Source: Amycolatopsis bartoniae (GTDB lineage Bacteria; Actinomycetota; Actinomycetes; Mycobacteriales; Pseudonocardiaceae). Taken from it: a stretch of DNA of 64,000 bases. The stretch's first letter is position 1; each line of letters opens with the position of its first letter. Shown one piece after another: positions 1 to 8,958 of this stretch. The stretch covers positions 1,488,001-1,552,000 of the forward strand of contig NZ_JACHWH010000001.1 in the NCBI RefSeq assembly GCF_014191255.1, given 5' to 3'. The notes beneath the pieces are model-generated. The model saw only the letters and a list, made by a program, of their open reading frames with translations, searched no databases and was not told where the DNA came from. Position numbers and translations under genes: made by a program.

Positions 1-18
1 CGACAACCCGGCACCCCG

Positions 19-74
19 CACCCGGCACCCGGCACCCGGCACCCGGCACCCGGCACCCGGCACCCGGCACCCGG
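19..74. repeat. 7-bp tandem repeat, eight copies of CACCCGG
   Basis: Eight perfect head-to-tail copies of CACCCGG are read directly in the sequence. They are followed to about position 170 by C-rich, low-complexity DNA. The stretch from 1 to 355 holds no convincing gene; it contains this microsatellite and the inverted repeat at 186-276. Strand slippage would be expected to vary the copy number. No function is visible. Confidence 0.9.
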
Positions 75-185
75 ACAACCCAACCATCGGACGCCCAACA
101 ACCCCCAAGCCCCCAACACCCCGCAACGACACAAGGAAAAAGGCCCTCCGCCCGGTCCTCCCCCGTCCCCGATACAAAGCCGTCA

Positions 186-276
186 TTAACGGTCGGCGCG
201 CCGTGTCAAGGGTGAGGCGAAGCCTCATCGCGAAGCGACGCCGAAGGCGCCCTTGACGCGGCGTGACGACCGTTAA
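186..276. repeat. 27-bp inverted repeat enclosing three tandem GAA-loop mini-hairpins
   Basis: The outer arms (186-212 and 250-276) begin with TTAACGGTC and end with GTCAAGGG, and match as an inverted repeat with four mismatches. Between them lie three back-to-back small hairpins, each with a GAA loop: GAGGC-GAA-GCCTC (214-226), TCGC-GAA-GCGA (228-238) and CGCC-GAA-GGCG (239-249). GCGAAGC-type DNA hairpins are known to be unusually stable. The element lies downstream of the dehydrogenase gene on the minus strand, so it could act as a terminator. Its composite design looks more like a REP-type interspersed element. Confidence 0.75.
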
Positions 277-355
277 ACAATTAGCGATCGGGGCGGAAGA
301 GGGCCGATGGTGACCACCACCTCCCGCGCGCAGCGCGGCCCCCCACACCGCCCCC

Positions 356-1270
356 TCAAGCACTCCGCAACGGCGACGACGTCGACTCCGTCCATTTCCG
401 CAGCCGGGGCGGCACCCGCTTCTCCAGCCCGTACGGCTCCAGGTGCGCGCTGAACACCTCGTCGAACGCGCGCCGCACCGTCTCCGTGTCCCAGGTCTGC
501 CGCTCCAGGATCGGCGCCTTCAGATACGGCTGGCCGATGATGTGCAGCTGCGGGCCGTTGCACCGCACCAGCTGTCCCGTGATGCCTTCCGCGTCGTCGG
601 AGAGCAGGAACAGCACGAGGGGCGCGATGCGGGACGGCGTGCGGTCCGGCGGGCAGTTCCGCAGGGAGCGCTCCGACTTCCAGACCATCCGCGTGTGGGC
701 GAGCGGGCAGACGGCGTTGACGCGGATGCCGACCTCCTCCAGGTCCAGTGCCCACGAATACGTCAGCGACGCGACCGCACCCTTGCTCGCCGAGTACACG
801 CCGAGTTTCCGCTGCCCCAACGAGGCACCCGACGAAATGTTGACAATCGCACCGCCGGTGCCCTGGGCGACCATCTCCTTGATCGCCGCGATGCCGGTGT
901 ACATCACCCCCAGGACGTTGACCTCCACCAGCTCGCGGATCTGCTCGGGCTCCTCCTGCCACGGCAGCGCCTCGTAGTTCAACGCCGCGTTGTTGACGAG
1001 ACCGTCGATGGAGCCGAACTCGTCGACGCACAACCGGACCAGTTCCGCGGCCTGGGCTGGATCGGTCACGGTGTGCGAGCTCGCCACGGCGCGGCCGCCG
1101 TGCTCCCGGATGTTGGCGGCGGTTCGTTCCGCCGGTTCGGCGTCGACGTCGTTGACGACCACCTTCGCCCCCGCCTGGGCGAGGTGCACGGCGAACGCCT
1201 CACCCAGCCCGCGGCCGGCTCCTGTCACCACCACGGCGCGGTCCCGCAGGCCCGCCAACTGCATGTTCAT
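356..1270 (-). CDS. SDR family NAD(P)-dependent oxidoreductase
   Basis: A classical short-chain dehydrogenase of 304 residues. The N-terminal cofactor motif TGAGRGLG, the NNA motif (VNNAAL), the catalytic serine in NISSGAS and the YSASK active-site pair are all present in family order. It should oxidise or reduce an alcohol or ketone with NAD(P); the substrate cannot be told. The start is set at the ATG at 1270, preceded by GAGG; a second ATG six bases later is equally possible, and longer readings toward 1393 lack family similarity. The C-terminal ~60 residues extend beyond a minimal SDR. No neighbour suggests a pathway. Confidence 0.9.
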   Translation of the reverse strand: MNMQLAGLRDRAVVVTGAGRGLGEAFAVHLAQAGAKVVVNDVDAEPAERTAANIREHGGRAVASSHTVTDPAQAAELVRLCVDEFGSIDGLVNNAALNYEALPWQEEPEQIRELVEVNVLGVMYTGIAAIKEMVAQGTGGAIVNISSGASLGQRKLGVYSASKGAVASLTYSWALDLEEVGIRVNAVCPLAHTRMVWKSERSLRNCPPDRTPSRIAPLVLFLLSDDAEGITGQLVRCNGPQLHIIGQPYLKAPILERQTWDTETVRRAFDEVFSAHLEPYGLEKRVPPRLRKWTESTSSPLRSA

Positions 1271-1471
1271 GTTCCTCGCTCCCCACTGGCCAGCCCCGAC
1301 GCAGCCCGTTCCGCGGGCTCCCACTGACCCTGGTACCAGTGTTCGCCGCCACCACTCGGACGACACCTGGACGACGACGAGCGGTCTGCCCACTGCGCCG
1401 AACGAGTGAGCGATGACCAGCGGCGCATACTCTCCGACCGGTCAGCGCGCCGGATCGGGTGCTCCGTTCGT

Positions 1472-1496
1472 CGTAATCCGAAGGTCGGTGATTACG
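1472..1496. promoter_or_regulatory. Inverted repeat CGTAATC-N11-GATTACG
   Basis: Perfect 7-bp arms (1472-1478 and 1490-1496) lie in the 400-bp gap between the minus-strand dehydrogenase and the plus-strand MFS gene. Size and symmetry fit a regulator binding site. The regulator is unknown. I see no credible gene in this gap. Confidence 0.4.
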
Positions 1497-1633
1497 CCCG
1501 GTTGGCGCCAATGGCGGATACCGTCTTGCTGTGACTGTTCGCCTCCGGGCTGTAAGCGGCATACTGGCCGTGGTCTTTCCTGTCCCTTGGGTGAGTGCCC
1601 GGTTCCCGCACCCCACGGCGGACGACAAACTGT

Positions 1634-1653
1634 GTGAACGTTGTAGCGTTCAC
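1634..1653. promoter_or_regulatory. Operator-like palindrome upstream of the MFS gene
   Basis: GTGAACG-TTGTAG-CGTTCAC is a perfect 7+6+7 palindrome ending 23 bp before the MFS start codon. This position and size are typical of TetR- or MarR-type repressor operators controlling exporters. No regulator gene is adjacent, so the partner is unidentified. Confidence 0.5.
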
Positions 1654-1676
1654 CCGATCAGGGGGGAGCTGGCAGG

Positions 1677-2897
1677 ATGGTGAGGGCCCACGCCAGGCCA
1701 CGCATGAGCTCCGTGCTGGCCAACCGGGAGTTCCGCACCGTCTGGCTGGCCGAAGCTCAGTCCACCATCGGGGACCAGCTCACGATCGTCGCGCTGGCGT
1801 TGCTGGTCTACCACCGCACGGGCTCGGCGCTGCTGTCGGCCATGGCCTACGCCCTCACGTTCCTGCCCGCGCTCGCCGGCGGCCTCGGCCTCGCCCAGCT
1901 CGCCGACCGCTACCCCCGCCGCACCGTACTGGCCGCCTCGGCCGCGATTCAGGCCGTCCTCGTGGGCGTGATGGCCGTGCCCGGCATGCCGCTGGTGCCG
2001 CTGTGCGTGCTGGTCGTGTTCGCGCGGCTCGCGGGCGGCCCGTCCAATGCGGCGCAGAACGCGCTGACGCGGGAGATCTTCGCCGACGACGAGCTGTACC
2101 TGCGCAGCCAGGACATCCGCGGCATCACCACCAACACGGCGATGCTGCTGGGCCTGGCCGGCGGCGGGTTCCTCGTCACCACGGCGGGCCCTTCGTGGGC
2201 GCTGGCCATCGACGCCGCCACCTTCGCCGTCAGTGCGCTGGCGCTGCACCGGTGGGTGACCAAGCGCCCGGCGGCCGACAACGGTGCGGGCTCGTGGTTC
2301 GGGGCGATCCGCTGGGTCGCGGCCCAGCACCGGCTGCGCGTGCTGCTGGGCCTGTCGTGGCTCGTGGGCCTCGCGGTGATCCCGGAGGGCCTCGTCGCCC
2401 CGCTCGCGCGCGAGATCGGCGCGCCGGACCAGGCGGTCGGCTGGCTGCTCGCGGCCGACCCGCTCGGCTTCGTGGTCGGCGTGTTCCTCATGTCCCGCTA
2501 CGTGTCGGCGGAGACGCGCAGGAGGGCGCTCGGGGTGCTCGCCATCGTGCCGACGGCGATCCTGCTGGTGTTCTCCCTGAAGCCGGACCTGGTGCTGGCG
2601 CTGGTCGCCCTCGCGGCCGCGGGTGCGGCCGGGGCGTACATCGTCACGGTGGGCGCCTCGTTCCTGACGTGGGTGCCCAACGAGCTCCGGGGCGGTGCCG
2701 GGGGTGTGTACCGGACCGGGCTGAGGGTGGCCCAGGGCGTGGGCGTCGCGGTGGGCGGCGCCTTGGCCGAATGGGCGGGTTCGGCCACCACCGCGATCAC
2801 GATCGCGGGTGCGGCGGGGGTCCTGCTCGGAATCCCGCTCGCGGTGTCCTGGACACGGCTGCAGGGGGGTACGACGGAAGCAGCCGGCGCGTCATGA
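1677..2897 (+). CDS. MFS transporter (probable drug exporter)
   Basis: A 406-residue, strongly hydrophobic protein with about 12 predicted membrane segments and short charged loops. The first cytoplasmic loop carries the MFS-type pattern AQLADRYPRRTVL (about residues 72-84). The N-terminal half (SSVLANREFRTVWLAEAQS, IGDQLT) resembles the actinobacterial MFS group annotated as drug or macrolide efflux. The start at 1677 follows a GGGGGAG Shine-Dalgarno; the ATG at 1704 is an alternative. The palindrome at 1634-1653 suggests repression. The substrate is unknown. Confidence 0.88.
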   Translation: MVRAHARPRMSSVLANREFRTVWLAEAQSTIGDQLTIVALALLVYHRTGSALLSAMAYALTFLPALAGGLGLAQLADRYPRRTVLAASAAIQAVLVGVMAVPGMPLVPLCVLVVFARLAGGPSNAAQNALTREIFADDELYLRSQDIRGITTNTAMLLGLAGGGFLVTTAGPSWALAIDAATFAVSALALHRWVTKRPAADNGAGSWFGAIRWVAAQHRLRVLLGLSWLVGLAVIPEGLVAPLAREIGAPDQAVGWLLAADPLGFVVGVFLMSRYVSAETRRRALGVLAIVPTAILLVFSLKPDLVLALVALAAAGAAGAYIVTVGASFLTWVPNELRGGAGGVYRTGLRVAQGVGVAVGGALAEWAGSATTAITIAGAAGVLLGIPLAVSWTRLQGGTTEAAGAS

Positions 2898-2920
2898 GCG
2901 AGCACGCGGCCGGGCCGCAT

Positions 2921-3190
2921 CAGAAGTCACGGTTCGACACGACCGGTCACCTCCAGTATTTGCGGGGGAAACAAACGCGAAGTGACGCAGTCGGATCAGA
3001 AGTCACGGTTCGACACGAAGAACACCTCTCCCACACCACGCAGCAGCGAAACAAACGGGTTTTACGGCAGCACCATCAGAAGTCACGGTTCGCCACGGCC
3101 GGCTACCTCCACACTTCCCGAGCAACACAAACGAGCACGCAGAACTCCCCCCACTCAGAAGTCGCGGTTCGTCAAGAAGAACACCTCCAA
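2921..3190. repeat. Degenerate ~78-bp tandem repeat array, four copies
   Basis: The core CAGAAGTCACGGTTCG recurs at 2921, 2997, 3077 and (as CAGAAGTCGCGGTTCG) 3156, giving a period of 76, 80 and 79 bp. A following ACCTC block and a distal CAAACG word are also shared between units, so the units are diverged whole repeats and not a conserved repeat with unrelated spacers. The array fills most of the 2898-3358 gap between the MFS and GGDEF genes, where I see no convincing gene. Open frames crossing it give low-complexity repeated peptides and are probably not translated. Confidence 0.85.
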
Positions 3191-3358
3191 TCGGTGCTCG
3201 CATCCGGCGCAGCGACGCACCACTGTGGACGAGGTCCTCGCCGACACGGTGCGTCGTATGCGGTGGGATGATACCTGTTGAAGAGAAAGCACCCGGCGTC
3301 TCTCCGGGCACAGCAAAGTTACCCCGCCGCAGTACCGTCCGTCGAGAGAGGTGATCCA

Positions 3359-4798
3359 GTGCCCGCTTCACCCTCCCGGCCCGGATCGCCCACGGTGGCC
3401 GGGCAAACGCCCCCGGCGAGCACCGGCGGTGACGGCGCGGCCGCTTCCGCACCGGGCCGATCAGCGGGCAACCGCCCCCAGTCGGGAACGCTGCGTGATT
3501 CCCCGAGCACTCGCCGCTCTTTCAAACCGCAATATTGGGCGTTGTGGCGGCGCCCCAAACGATTCATCGCTTTCCTCGTCGTAGCGGAAGTCGCCGCCAT
3601 TGGGTGGTTCGTCCACGTAATCCTGGACATGGCGGCACCGACCCACCTCGATTTGCTGCGGTTCGCGATTCTGACCGCGGGCGCCACCGTGCACATCCAG
3701 ATGACGCGGCGACAGGAGGAACGGCGCAGAAATCGCGTCCGCACGGTCCTGATCGACCTGACCGCGGTGTGGGTGTTTCCCGCCGCGATTATTCTTCCAT
3801 CGCCGCTGACGCTCGTGCTCGTGCTGCTGATCCGGGTTCAACACTGGTTCGTCGCGCGGCGCCCGGCGCACAACTTCGTGTTCTCGTCCATCACGCACAT
3901 GCTCGCCGCGACGGTGGCGCACCAGGTGTTCGTGACGCTCGGCGGGCAGCAGTGGATGTCGCTGACGGTGACCTCGTCCTTCGGCGAGTTCGGGAAGCTC
4001 GTGTTCGTCGGGCTGGTCTACGAGGCCGTGCAGATCCTGTACGTCGGGAGCATTCTCAGCCTGTCGGCGAAGTCGCGGCCGACCGTGCGCAGCGTCCTGG
4101 GCAGCAAGGCGGACAACCTGCTGGAGGCCATCACGATCGGCCTCGGCGCGGTCACCGCGATCCTGCTCGTGATCCTGCCGCCGACAGTGGCGATCATGGC
4201 CGTCGTGACGGTGGTGTTCAACCGCCTCGCGGAGCTGGACCAGCTGCAGGACGACGTGCGCACCGACCCGAAGACGCAGGTCTACAACATGCGCGGGTGG
4301 ACGGAGTCGGCCGAGCGCGCGCTGACGAGGGCCGGGAAGTCGGACGACAACCTGGGCGTCCTGATGATCGACCTCGACCACTTCAAGTGGATCAACGACA
4401 CCTACGGCCACCCCGCCGGTGACGACGTGCTCCGCAACCTCGCCCAGCTGCTGGACGAGGTGACGCGCCCGAGCGACGTCGTGGGCCGCTTCGGCGGCGA
4501 GGAGTTCCTCGTGCTGCTGCCCGAGACCGACCAGGCGGCGGCCACCGGCGCGGCGGAGCGGATCCGGTCCTCGGTGGCGGAGCTGCGGATCGTCACCACG
4601 GACAAGCGCGGCGACCAGATCACCGTGTCCGGCCGGACGGCGTCGATCGGTGTCGCGGTGTTCCCGGACCACGGCGACTCGCTGGAGAAGCTGATGCAGG
4701 CCGCGGACGCCGCGGTGTACGAGGCGAAGGAGGGCGGGCGGAACCAGGTCCGGCTCGCCGAGCACCGGCCCCACCGCCCCGCTTCGGCGGGCGCCTGA
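3359..4798 (+). CDS. Membrane-anchored diguanylate cyclase (GGDEF)
   Basis: Residues ~1-40 are a polar proline-rich tail. Six or so hydrophobic segments follow, then a C-terminal GGDEF domain. The active-site motif is FGGEEF, and an RPSD (RxxD) inhibitory site lies exactly five residues before GGEEF. The protein should therefore make cyclic di-GMP and be feedback-inhibited by it. The helices around LDHFKWINDTYGHPAGD are intact. The start is placed at the GTG at 3359, behind a GAGAGG Shine-Dalgarno; an in-frame TTG at 3278 would add 27 residues but lacks a ribosome site. The membrane part probably senses a signal. It stands alone downstream of the tandem array. Confidence 0.88.
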   Translation: MPASPSRPGSPTVAGQTPPASTGGDGAAASAPGRSAGNRPQSGTLRDSPSTRRSFKPQYWALWRRPKRFIAFLVVAEVAAIGWFVHVILDMAAPTHLDLLRFAILTAGATVHIQMTRRQEERRRNRVRTVLIDLTAVWVFPAAIILPSPLTLVLVLLIRVQHWFVARRPAHNFVFSSITHMLAATVAHQVFVTLGGQQWMSLTVTSSFGEFGKLVFVGLVYEAVQILYVGSILSLSAKSRPTVRSVLGSKADNLLEAITIGLGAVTAILLVILPPTVAIMAVVTVVFNRLAELDQLQDDVRTDPKTQVYNMRGWTESAERALTRAGKSDDNLGVLMIDLDHFKWINDTYGHPAGDDVLRNLAQLLDEVTRPSDVVGRFGGEEFLVLLPETDQAAATGAAERIRSSVAELRIVTTDKRGDQITVSGRTASIGVAVFPDHGDSLEKLMQAADAAVYEAKEGGRNQVRLAEHRPHRPASAGA

Positions 4799-4891
4799 GC
4801 GAGCCACTGCCGAAACGGCCACTAAGGTGGGCCACCGATCCGGGGGCTACCCCGGTGTCCGAACGCCGCCGATCCTGTCACCCTGGAGCTC

Positions 4892-7024
4892 ATGATCGCC
4901 CCAGCCGAGACCCCGCGCCTGCGACGGCGCCTGTCGACCTCGGCCTGGCTGCTGGTGCTCACCCTGGCCCTGCTGGGCTTCGGGTTCGTCTCGTCCCGCC
5001 CGTCCGCGCCGCCGGACACCGGGCCGCCCACCGGCGGTGCCGCCGCGGCGCAGCGCGCCATCGAGGCGCTGACCCACCCCGGCGCCGAGCCCACCGCACT
5101 CAGCCTGCTGCCCGCCGACTTCACCCAGGTGACGGGCGTCGTGCCCGGCTCGCTGCCGGCGCGTGACGGCACCGTCCGCGCCGTGCACGTCGACGGCGGC
5201 TGCTCCACGCCGTGGGGTGACGACAACACGAAGTGGGACTACGCCGTGCCGTGCAAGGCGCACGACCTGGGCTATGACCTGCTGCGCTACGCCGACAAGG
5301 TGGGCCACCCGCTCGCCCCGGCGGTCCGCGAGTCCCTCGACGCCCGCCTGTCGGCCGACATGCACAACGCGTGCCGGATCAACCCGATGGACTCGCCGCG
5401 CACCTGTCAGTTCGTCGCTTCCGTGTACTCCGCGGGGCTCGTCGTGAACTCGTGGCACCAGCGGTGGGGTCCTCCCGTCGGTGACCCGATCGGCCCGATG
5501 CTCGCGGGTGTCGCGGTGATCGGCTGCCTGCTGGTGTTCCGGTTGCGGGGCTGGCTCACCGCCCGCCGCACGCGCCCCGCGCGAACGGCGCCCGCACCCG
5601 TGCCCGCCCCGGCCTCGGGCTGGGTGACGCTCGGCGTGACGAGCCTGGTGCTGCTGATCGCCGGGGAGTCGGTGCTCCAGCTGGCCCGCTGGGCGGGCGC
5701 CGACGACGCGTGGCTGTGGCCGTTCACGTGGCTCGCCCAGCTCGCGCCGGTGTTCTACTTCGCGGGCGGCCGCGCGAACGCTGCGGGCTGGCAGGCCGTG
5801 CGCGACGGCGGTGGCGGCTACCGCCAGTACCTCGCGCACCGGGCGAGCTGGCTCCTGCGGCCGGCGCTGGTCTTCGTGGTGGTCACGCTCGTCGTGCCGC
5901 TCGCGCTGGAGCTGCTGGGCATCCCCGCGAGCACGAACGCGACGATCGTGCGCGTCGCGCTGCACCCGTTGTGGCTGCTGGCCCTCTACCTGCTGACCCT
6001 CGTCGTCGCACCGGTCATGCTCGCGCTGCACCGCCGCGTGCCGAGGTCCACGGTGTCGGGGCTGCTGGCGTTCGTGGTGCTGGCCGAGCTCGGCGGGAGC
6101 TGGCTCGGCTCGAAGATCCCGCACTACGCGGCAGCGTTCGGCCTGGCGCTGCTCGCACAGCAGGTCGCCTTCGGACGCCCCCTCGCCGCGCGGCGCCGGT
6201 GGCTGCTGGCGGGTGTGCTGGCCGGACTGGCCGGGCTCGTGCTGCTGACCACCGTCGGCGGGGTGTCGCCGAACCTCCTCGGCGCACCGGGCGCTCCGCC
6301 CGCGCTGGCCGCTCCGGCGCTGCCGGTGCTGCTGCTCGGCGTCGCGCAGCTGTGCCTGCTCGGGCTGTCGTCGCGCCCGTTGAACCGGCTCACCGCCCAG
6401 CCCGTGGTCTCGGTCGTGGTCCGGTTGGCCCTGCGTGCCCCGATGAGCCTGTACCTGGTGTTCCTCGCGGCCGTGCTGCTGCTGGTGACGGTGGTGTACC
6501 TGCCGTCGCCGCCCACCGATGCCCTCGCGTGGCTCGCCCGGCCGCGCACGCTCATGGCGCTGGGACTGCTCACCGTGCCCGCCGGCGCCGTGTTCTGGTG
6601 GTTCGAGCGGCACGGCGACGGGTCGGTCCCGCTCGCCCCGGCCACCCCGACGGGCTGGCTCGCGCACGCGGCCACGGCCCTGGGCACGCTGTTCGCGACG
6701 ATCGGCCTGTTCGGCTTCGCACTGACCCAGTTCGGCGGCGACACCGGCGAGACGATGCTGGGGCTGCCGCTCGACCCCATCCAGAACCTCATCCAGCTGC
6801 TGCTCGGCGTCTTCCTCCTGCACGCCGTCCGCACCGGGGTCAGCGCGGCCACGAGCACGTGGGTCGTGACGGCCGTGGCCTGCGTCCCGGCGCTGCTGGA
6901 GGCGGCCGACGGGTTCGACGGTGACACCGTGACGGTGCTGGTCCACGGCCTGACAGCGGTCTTCGCGCTGACCGCCGCGGGCAGTACCCTGCTGTCCCCC
7001 CGGACGGTGGTGGAGAACACGTAA
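4892..7024 (+). CDS. Fusion: secreted phospholipase A2 domain + acyltransferase-3-like membrane domain + DUF4383-like domain
   Basis: A 710-residue protein with three parts. After an N-terminal membrane anchor (~18-36), residues ~90-195 match prokaryotic phospholipase A2: CSTPWG, the catalytic HD pair in CKAHDLGYD (His124, Asp125), and four cysteines that can form two disulfides (104, 121, 161, 172). Residues ~200-560 are a multi-helix membrane region resembling acyltransferase family 3. Residues ~590-700 resemble DUF4383 (pattern GLPLDPIQNLIQLLLG). The PLA2 part should face outward. The combination suggests release and reuse of an acyl chain at the membrane, which is inference. The start follows GGAG. 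Confidence 0.72.
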   Translation: MIAPAETPRLRRRLSTSAWLLVLTLALLGFGFVSSRPSAPPDTGPPTGGAAAAQRAIEALTHPGAEPTALSLLPADFTQVTGVVPGSLPARDGTVRAVHVDGGCSTPWGDDNTKWDYAVPCKAHDLGYDLLRYADKVGHPLAPAVRESLDARLSADMHNACRINPMDSPRTCQFVASVYSAGLVVNSWHQRWGPPVGDPIGPMLAGVAVIGCLLVFRLRGWLTARRTRPARTAPAPVPAPASGWVTLGVTSLVLLIAGESVLQLARWAGADDAWLWPFTWLAQLAPVFYFAGGRANAAGWQAVRDGGGGYRQYLAHRASWLLRPALVFVVVTLVVPLALELLGIPASTNATIVRVALHPLWLLALYLLTLVVAPVMLALHRRVPRSTVSGLLAFVVLAELGGSWLGSKIPHYAAAFGLALLAQQVAFGRPLAARRRWLLAGVLAGLAGLVLLTTVGGVSPNLLGAPGAPPALAAPALPVLLLGVAQLCLLGLSSRPLNRLTAQPVVSVVVRLALRAPMSLYLVFLAAVLLLVTVVYLPSPPTDALAWLARPRTLMALGLLTVPAGAVFWWFERHGDGSVPLAPATPTGWLAHAATALGTLFATIGLFGFALTQFGGDTGETMLGLPLDPIQNLIQLLLGVFLLHAVRTGVSAATSTWVVTAVACVPALLEAADGFDGDTVTVLVHGLTAVFALTAAGSTLLSPRTVVENT

Positions 7025-7146
7025 GAGGGTGTGCTGAACCACTTTCACTGATCAATGTGCGACGCTACGGCAACCGGGTGACCTAGTGGTGCGTCCACCC
7101 GTTCGGGCACTCGTGCGACTTGTAGTCGGGGAAGGGAGACGAGGGC

Positions 7147-8775
7147 GTGGAGTATCCGCCGCGGAACGAGCGTGGGGCGACGCGCCGCCCCGTGCCGCGG
7201 CAGGGCCGTCCCGCCGACGCGCGCTACGTCGGCCCGTCCCGCCGTCCGGCTCCCCCACCCGCCCGGGGTGACCGGCGCCCTCCGCCGTCCCCGCGCCGCC
7301 GTCCCGTGCCCCCGCCTCCGCCGTCCCGGCACCGCTACGGCGCGAAAGTCGCCGTCGCGGTGGTGTCGCTGCTGGTGATGAGCCTCACAGGCTACGCGTG
7401 GGCCGCGATGCAGGGTCTGGTGGACGGGCTCACCACGGCGGACGTGATCAGCGGCGACCAGCCCGCCGACGGCGCCCGCGACATCCTCCTGGTGGGCATG
7501 GACAGCCGGACCGACGCGCAGGGCAACCCGCTGTCCGAGCAGCTGCTCGCCGAGCTGCGGGCGGGGGTGTCCGACGGGGAGGAGAACACGGACACCCTGA
7601 TCATGGTCCACATCCCCAACGACGGCAGCAAGGCCGTCGCGATCTCCCTGCCGCGTGACTCCTACGTCAGCATCCCCGGCTACGGCACCCACAAGATCAA
7701 CTCGGCGTACGCGCGGGCCAAGGCGGCCGAGCGCAAGAAGCTGCAGGACTCCGGCGACACCGACGCCAAGGACGTCGAGGTCAAGAGCTCGCAGGCCGGG
7801 GCGAAGGAGCTGATCGCCACCGTCGAGCAGCTCACCGGCTCCTCGATCGACAACTACGCCTCGATCAACCTGCTCGGCTTCTCCGACATCACGAAGGCCA
7901 TCGGCGGTGTCGACGTCTGCCTCAAGGACAACGTGAACGACCCGTACTCGGGCGCGAAGTTCACCAAGGGCAAGCACACGATCTCCGGCGTCGAGGCGCT
8001 CGAGTTCGTCCGCCAGCGGCACGGGCTGCCCCGCGGCGACCTCGACCGCGTGGTGCGCCAGCAGGTGTTCATGGCGGGCATGGCGCGCAAGGTGCTCTCC
8101 GCGGGCACGCTGACCGACCCCGGCAAGCTGAGCGACCTGACCGACGCGATCAAGAAGTCCGTCGTGCTCAACCAGGGCTGGGACATCCTCGGCTTCGCCC
8201 AGCAGATGAAGGGCCTCACCGGCGGGCAGCTGCAGTTCCAGACCATCCCGGTGGTCAACCCGGACTACGCGACGCCCGACGACGGCCAGGCCATCAAGGT
8301 GGACCCGAGCCAAGTGCGCCAGTTCGTGCAGGGGCTGACGGCGCCGCCGAGCAGCGCGGCCGCGAGCACCCCCGCGCCGGATCCGAACTCCACGACCACA
8401 GTGGACGTCCACAACGGAACCACCAAGGCCGGGCTCGCCGCGGGCGTTTCGCAGGCGCTGACCGGGCAGGGTTTCACGCAGGGCGAAGTGACCACAGCGG
8501 ACGGCAAGGTCAAGGCCACCGCGATCCACTACCCCGCCGGCGCGCAGGCCGCCGCCCAGCGCGTCGCCGACGCCCTCGGCGTCAAGGCGTCGCTCCAGCA
8601 GGACACCGAGGTCAAGGCGGGGCATGTCCTCGTCGTGATCGGCAGCGACTACTCGGGGGCGACGTCCGCCCAGAACGTCCAGCAGGCCGCGGCCGCGCCG
8701 TCCACCACCGCCGCCGCGCCCGCCTCGGATACCGACGAACCGATCACTGCCGATGGCATCGTTTGCGTGAACTGA
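7147..8775 (+). CDS. LytR-CpsA-Psr (LCP) family cell-wall glycopolymer ligase
   Basis: A 542-residue protein. Residues 1-60 are a basic, proline-rich cytoplasmic tail, followed by one membrane segment (KVAVAVVSLLVMSLTGYAW). The LCP domain carries the expected landmarks: LLVGMDSR, NTDTLIMVHI, SLPRDSYV, HKINSAYA, and the arginine-rich FVRQRH plus RVVRQQ. The C-terminal region (TVDVHNGTTKAGLA) matches the LytR_C domain. LCP proteins move polyprenyl-linked glycopolymers such as arabinogalactan or teichoic acid onto peptidoglycan outside the membrane. The start is GTG behind a GGGAG-type site. Confidence 0.92.
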   Translation: MEYPPRNERGATRRPVPRQGRPADARYVGPSRRPAPPPARGDRRPPPSPRRRPVPPPPPSRHRYGAKVAVAVVSLLVMSLTGYAWAAMQGLVDGLTTADVISGDQPADGARDILLVGMDSRTDAQGNPLSEQLLAELRAGVSDGEENTDTLIMVHIPNDGSKAVAISLPRDSYVSIPGYGTHKINSAYARAKAAERKKLQDSGDTDAKDVEVKSSQAGAKELIATVEQLTGSSIDNYASINLLGFSDITKAIGGVDVCLKDNVNDPYSGAKFTKGKHTISGVEALEFVRQRHGLPRGDLDRVVRQQVFMAGMARKVLSAGTLTDPGKLSDLTDAIKKSVVLNQGWDILGFAQQMKGLTGGQLQFQTIPVVNPDYATPDDGQAIKVDPSQVRQFVQGLTAPPSSAAASTPAPDPNSTTTVDVHNGTTKAGLAAGVSQALTGQGFTQGEVTTADGKVKATAIHYPAGAQAAAQRVADALGVKASLQQDTEVKAGHVLVVIGSDYSGATSAQNVQQAAAAPSTTAAAPASDTDEPITADGIVCVN

Positions 8776-8799
8776 ACTGATCCGTTCAGCCTCCTGTCG

Positions 8800-8817
8800 T
8801 TAGCCCGATCGGCCTAA
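8800..8817. promoter_or_regulatory. 18-bp near-perfect palindrome upstream of HTH gene
   Basis: TTAGCCCGATCGGCCTAA is symmetric except for one base pair. It lies in the gap between the LCP stop and the HTH gene. It could be the regulator's own operator or part of a terminator for the LCP gene; there is no T-run. Confidence 0.4.
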
Positions 8818-8958
8818 TCCCGAGATCAAGTTGAACGACTCGGCCGAACTCGCGTAAGAGCGAGCCCTTGAATGGCTTACATACGCGTGGACACCGCTGA
8901 AATTCGACCGGACATGCCGGCGCAGGGGTGCGGCGTAACGCAGGGCAGGGGACCAGGA

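Noticed and set aside
1413..1637. 74-residue ORF in the gap before the MFS gene
   Set aside because: No ribosome site, low-complexity composition, and it overlaps the palindromes that look regulatory.
2921..3190. CRISPR array
   Set aside because: Period and repeated core look CRISPR-like, but the intervening segments also share words, the repeats are degenerate and no cas genes are present.
4847..7048. A 733-residue minus-strand ORF opposite the PLA2 fusion gene
   Set aside because: It has the Arg/Gly/His-rich composition of an antisense shadow in GC-rich DNA, has no family motifs, and opposes a clear gene.
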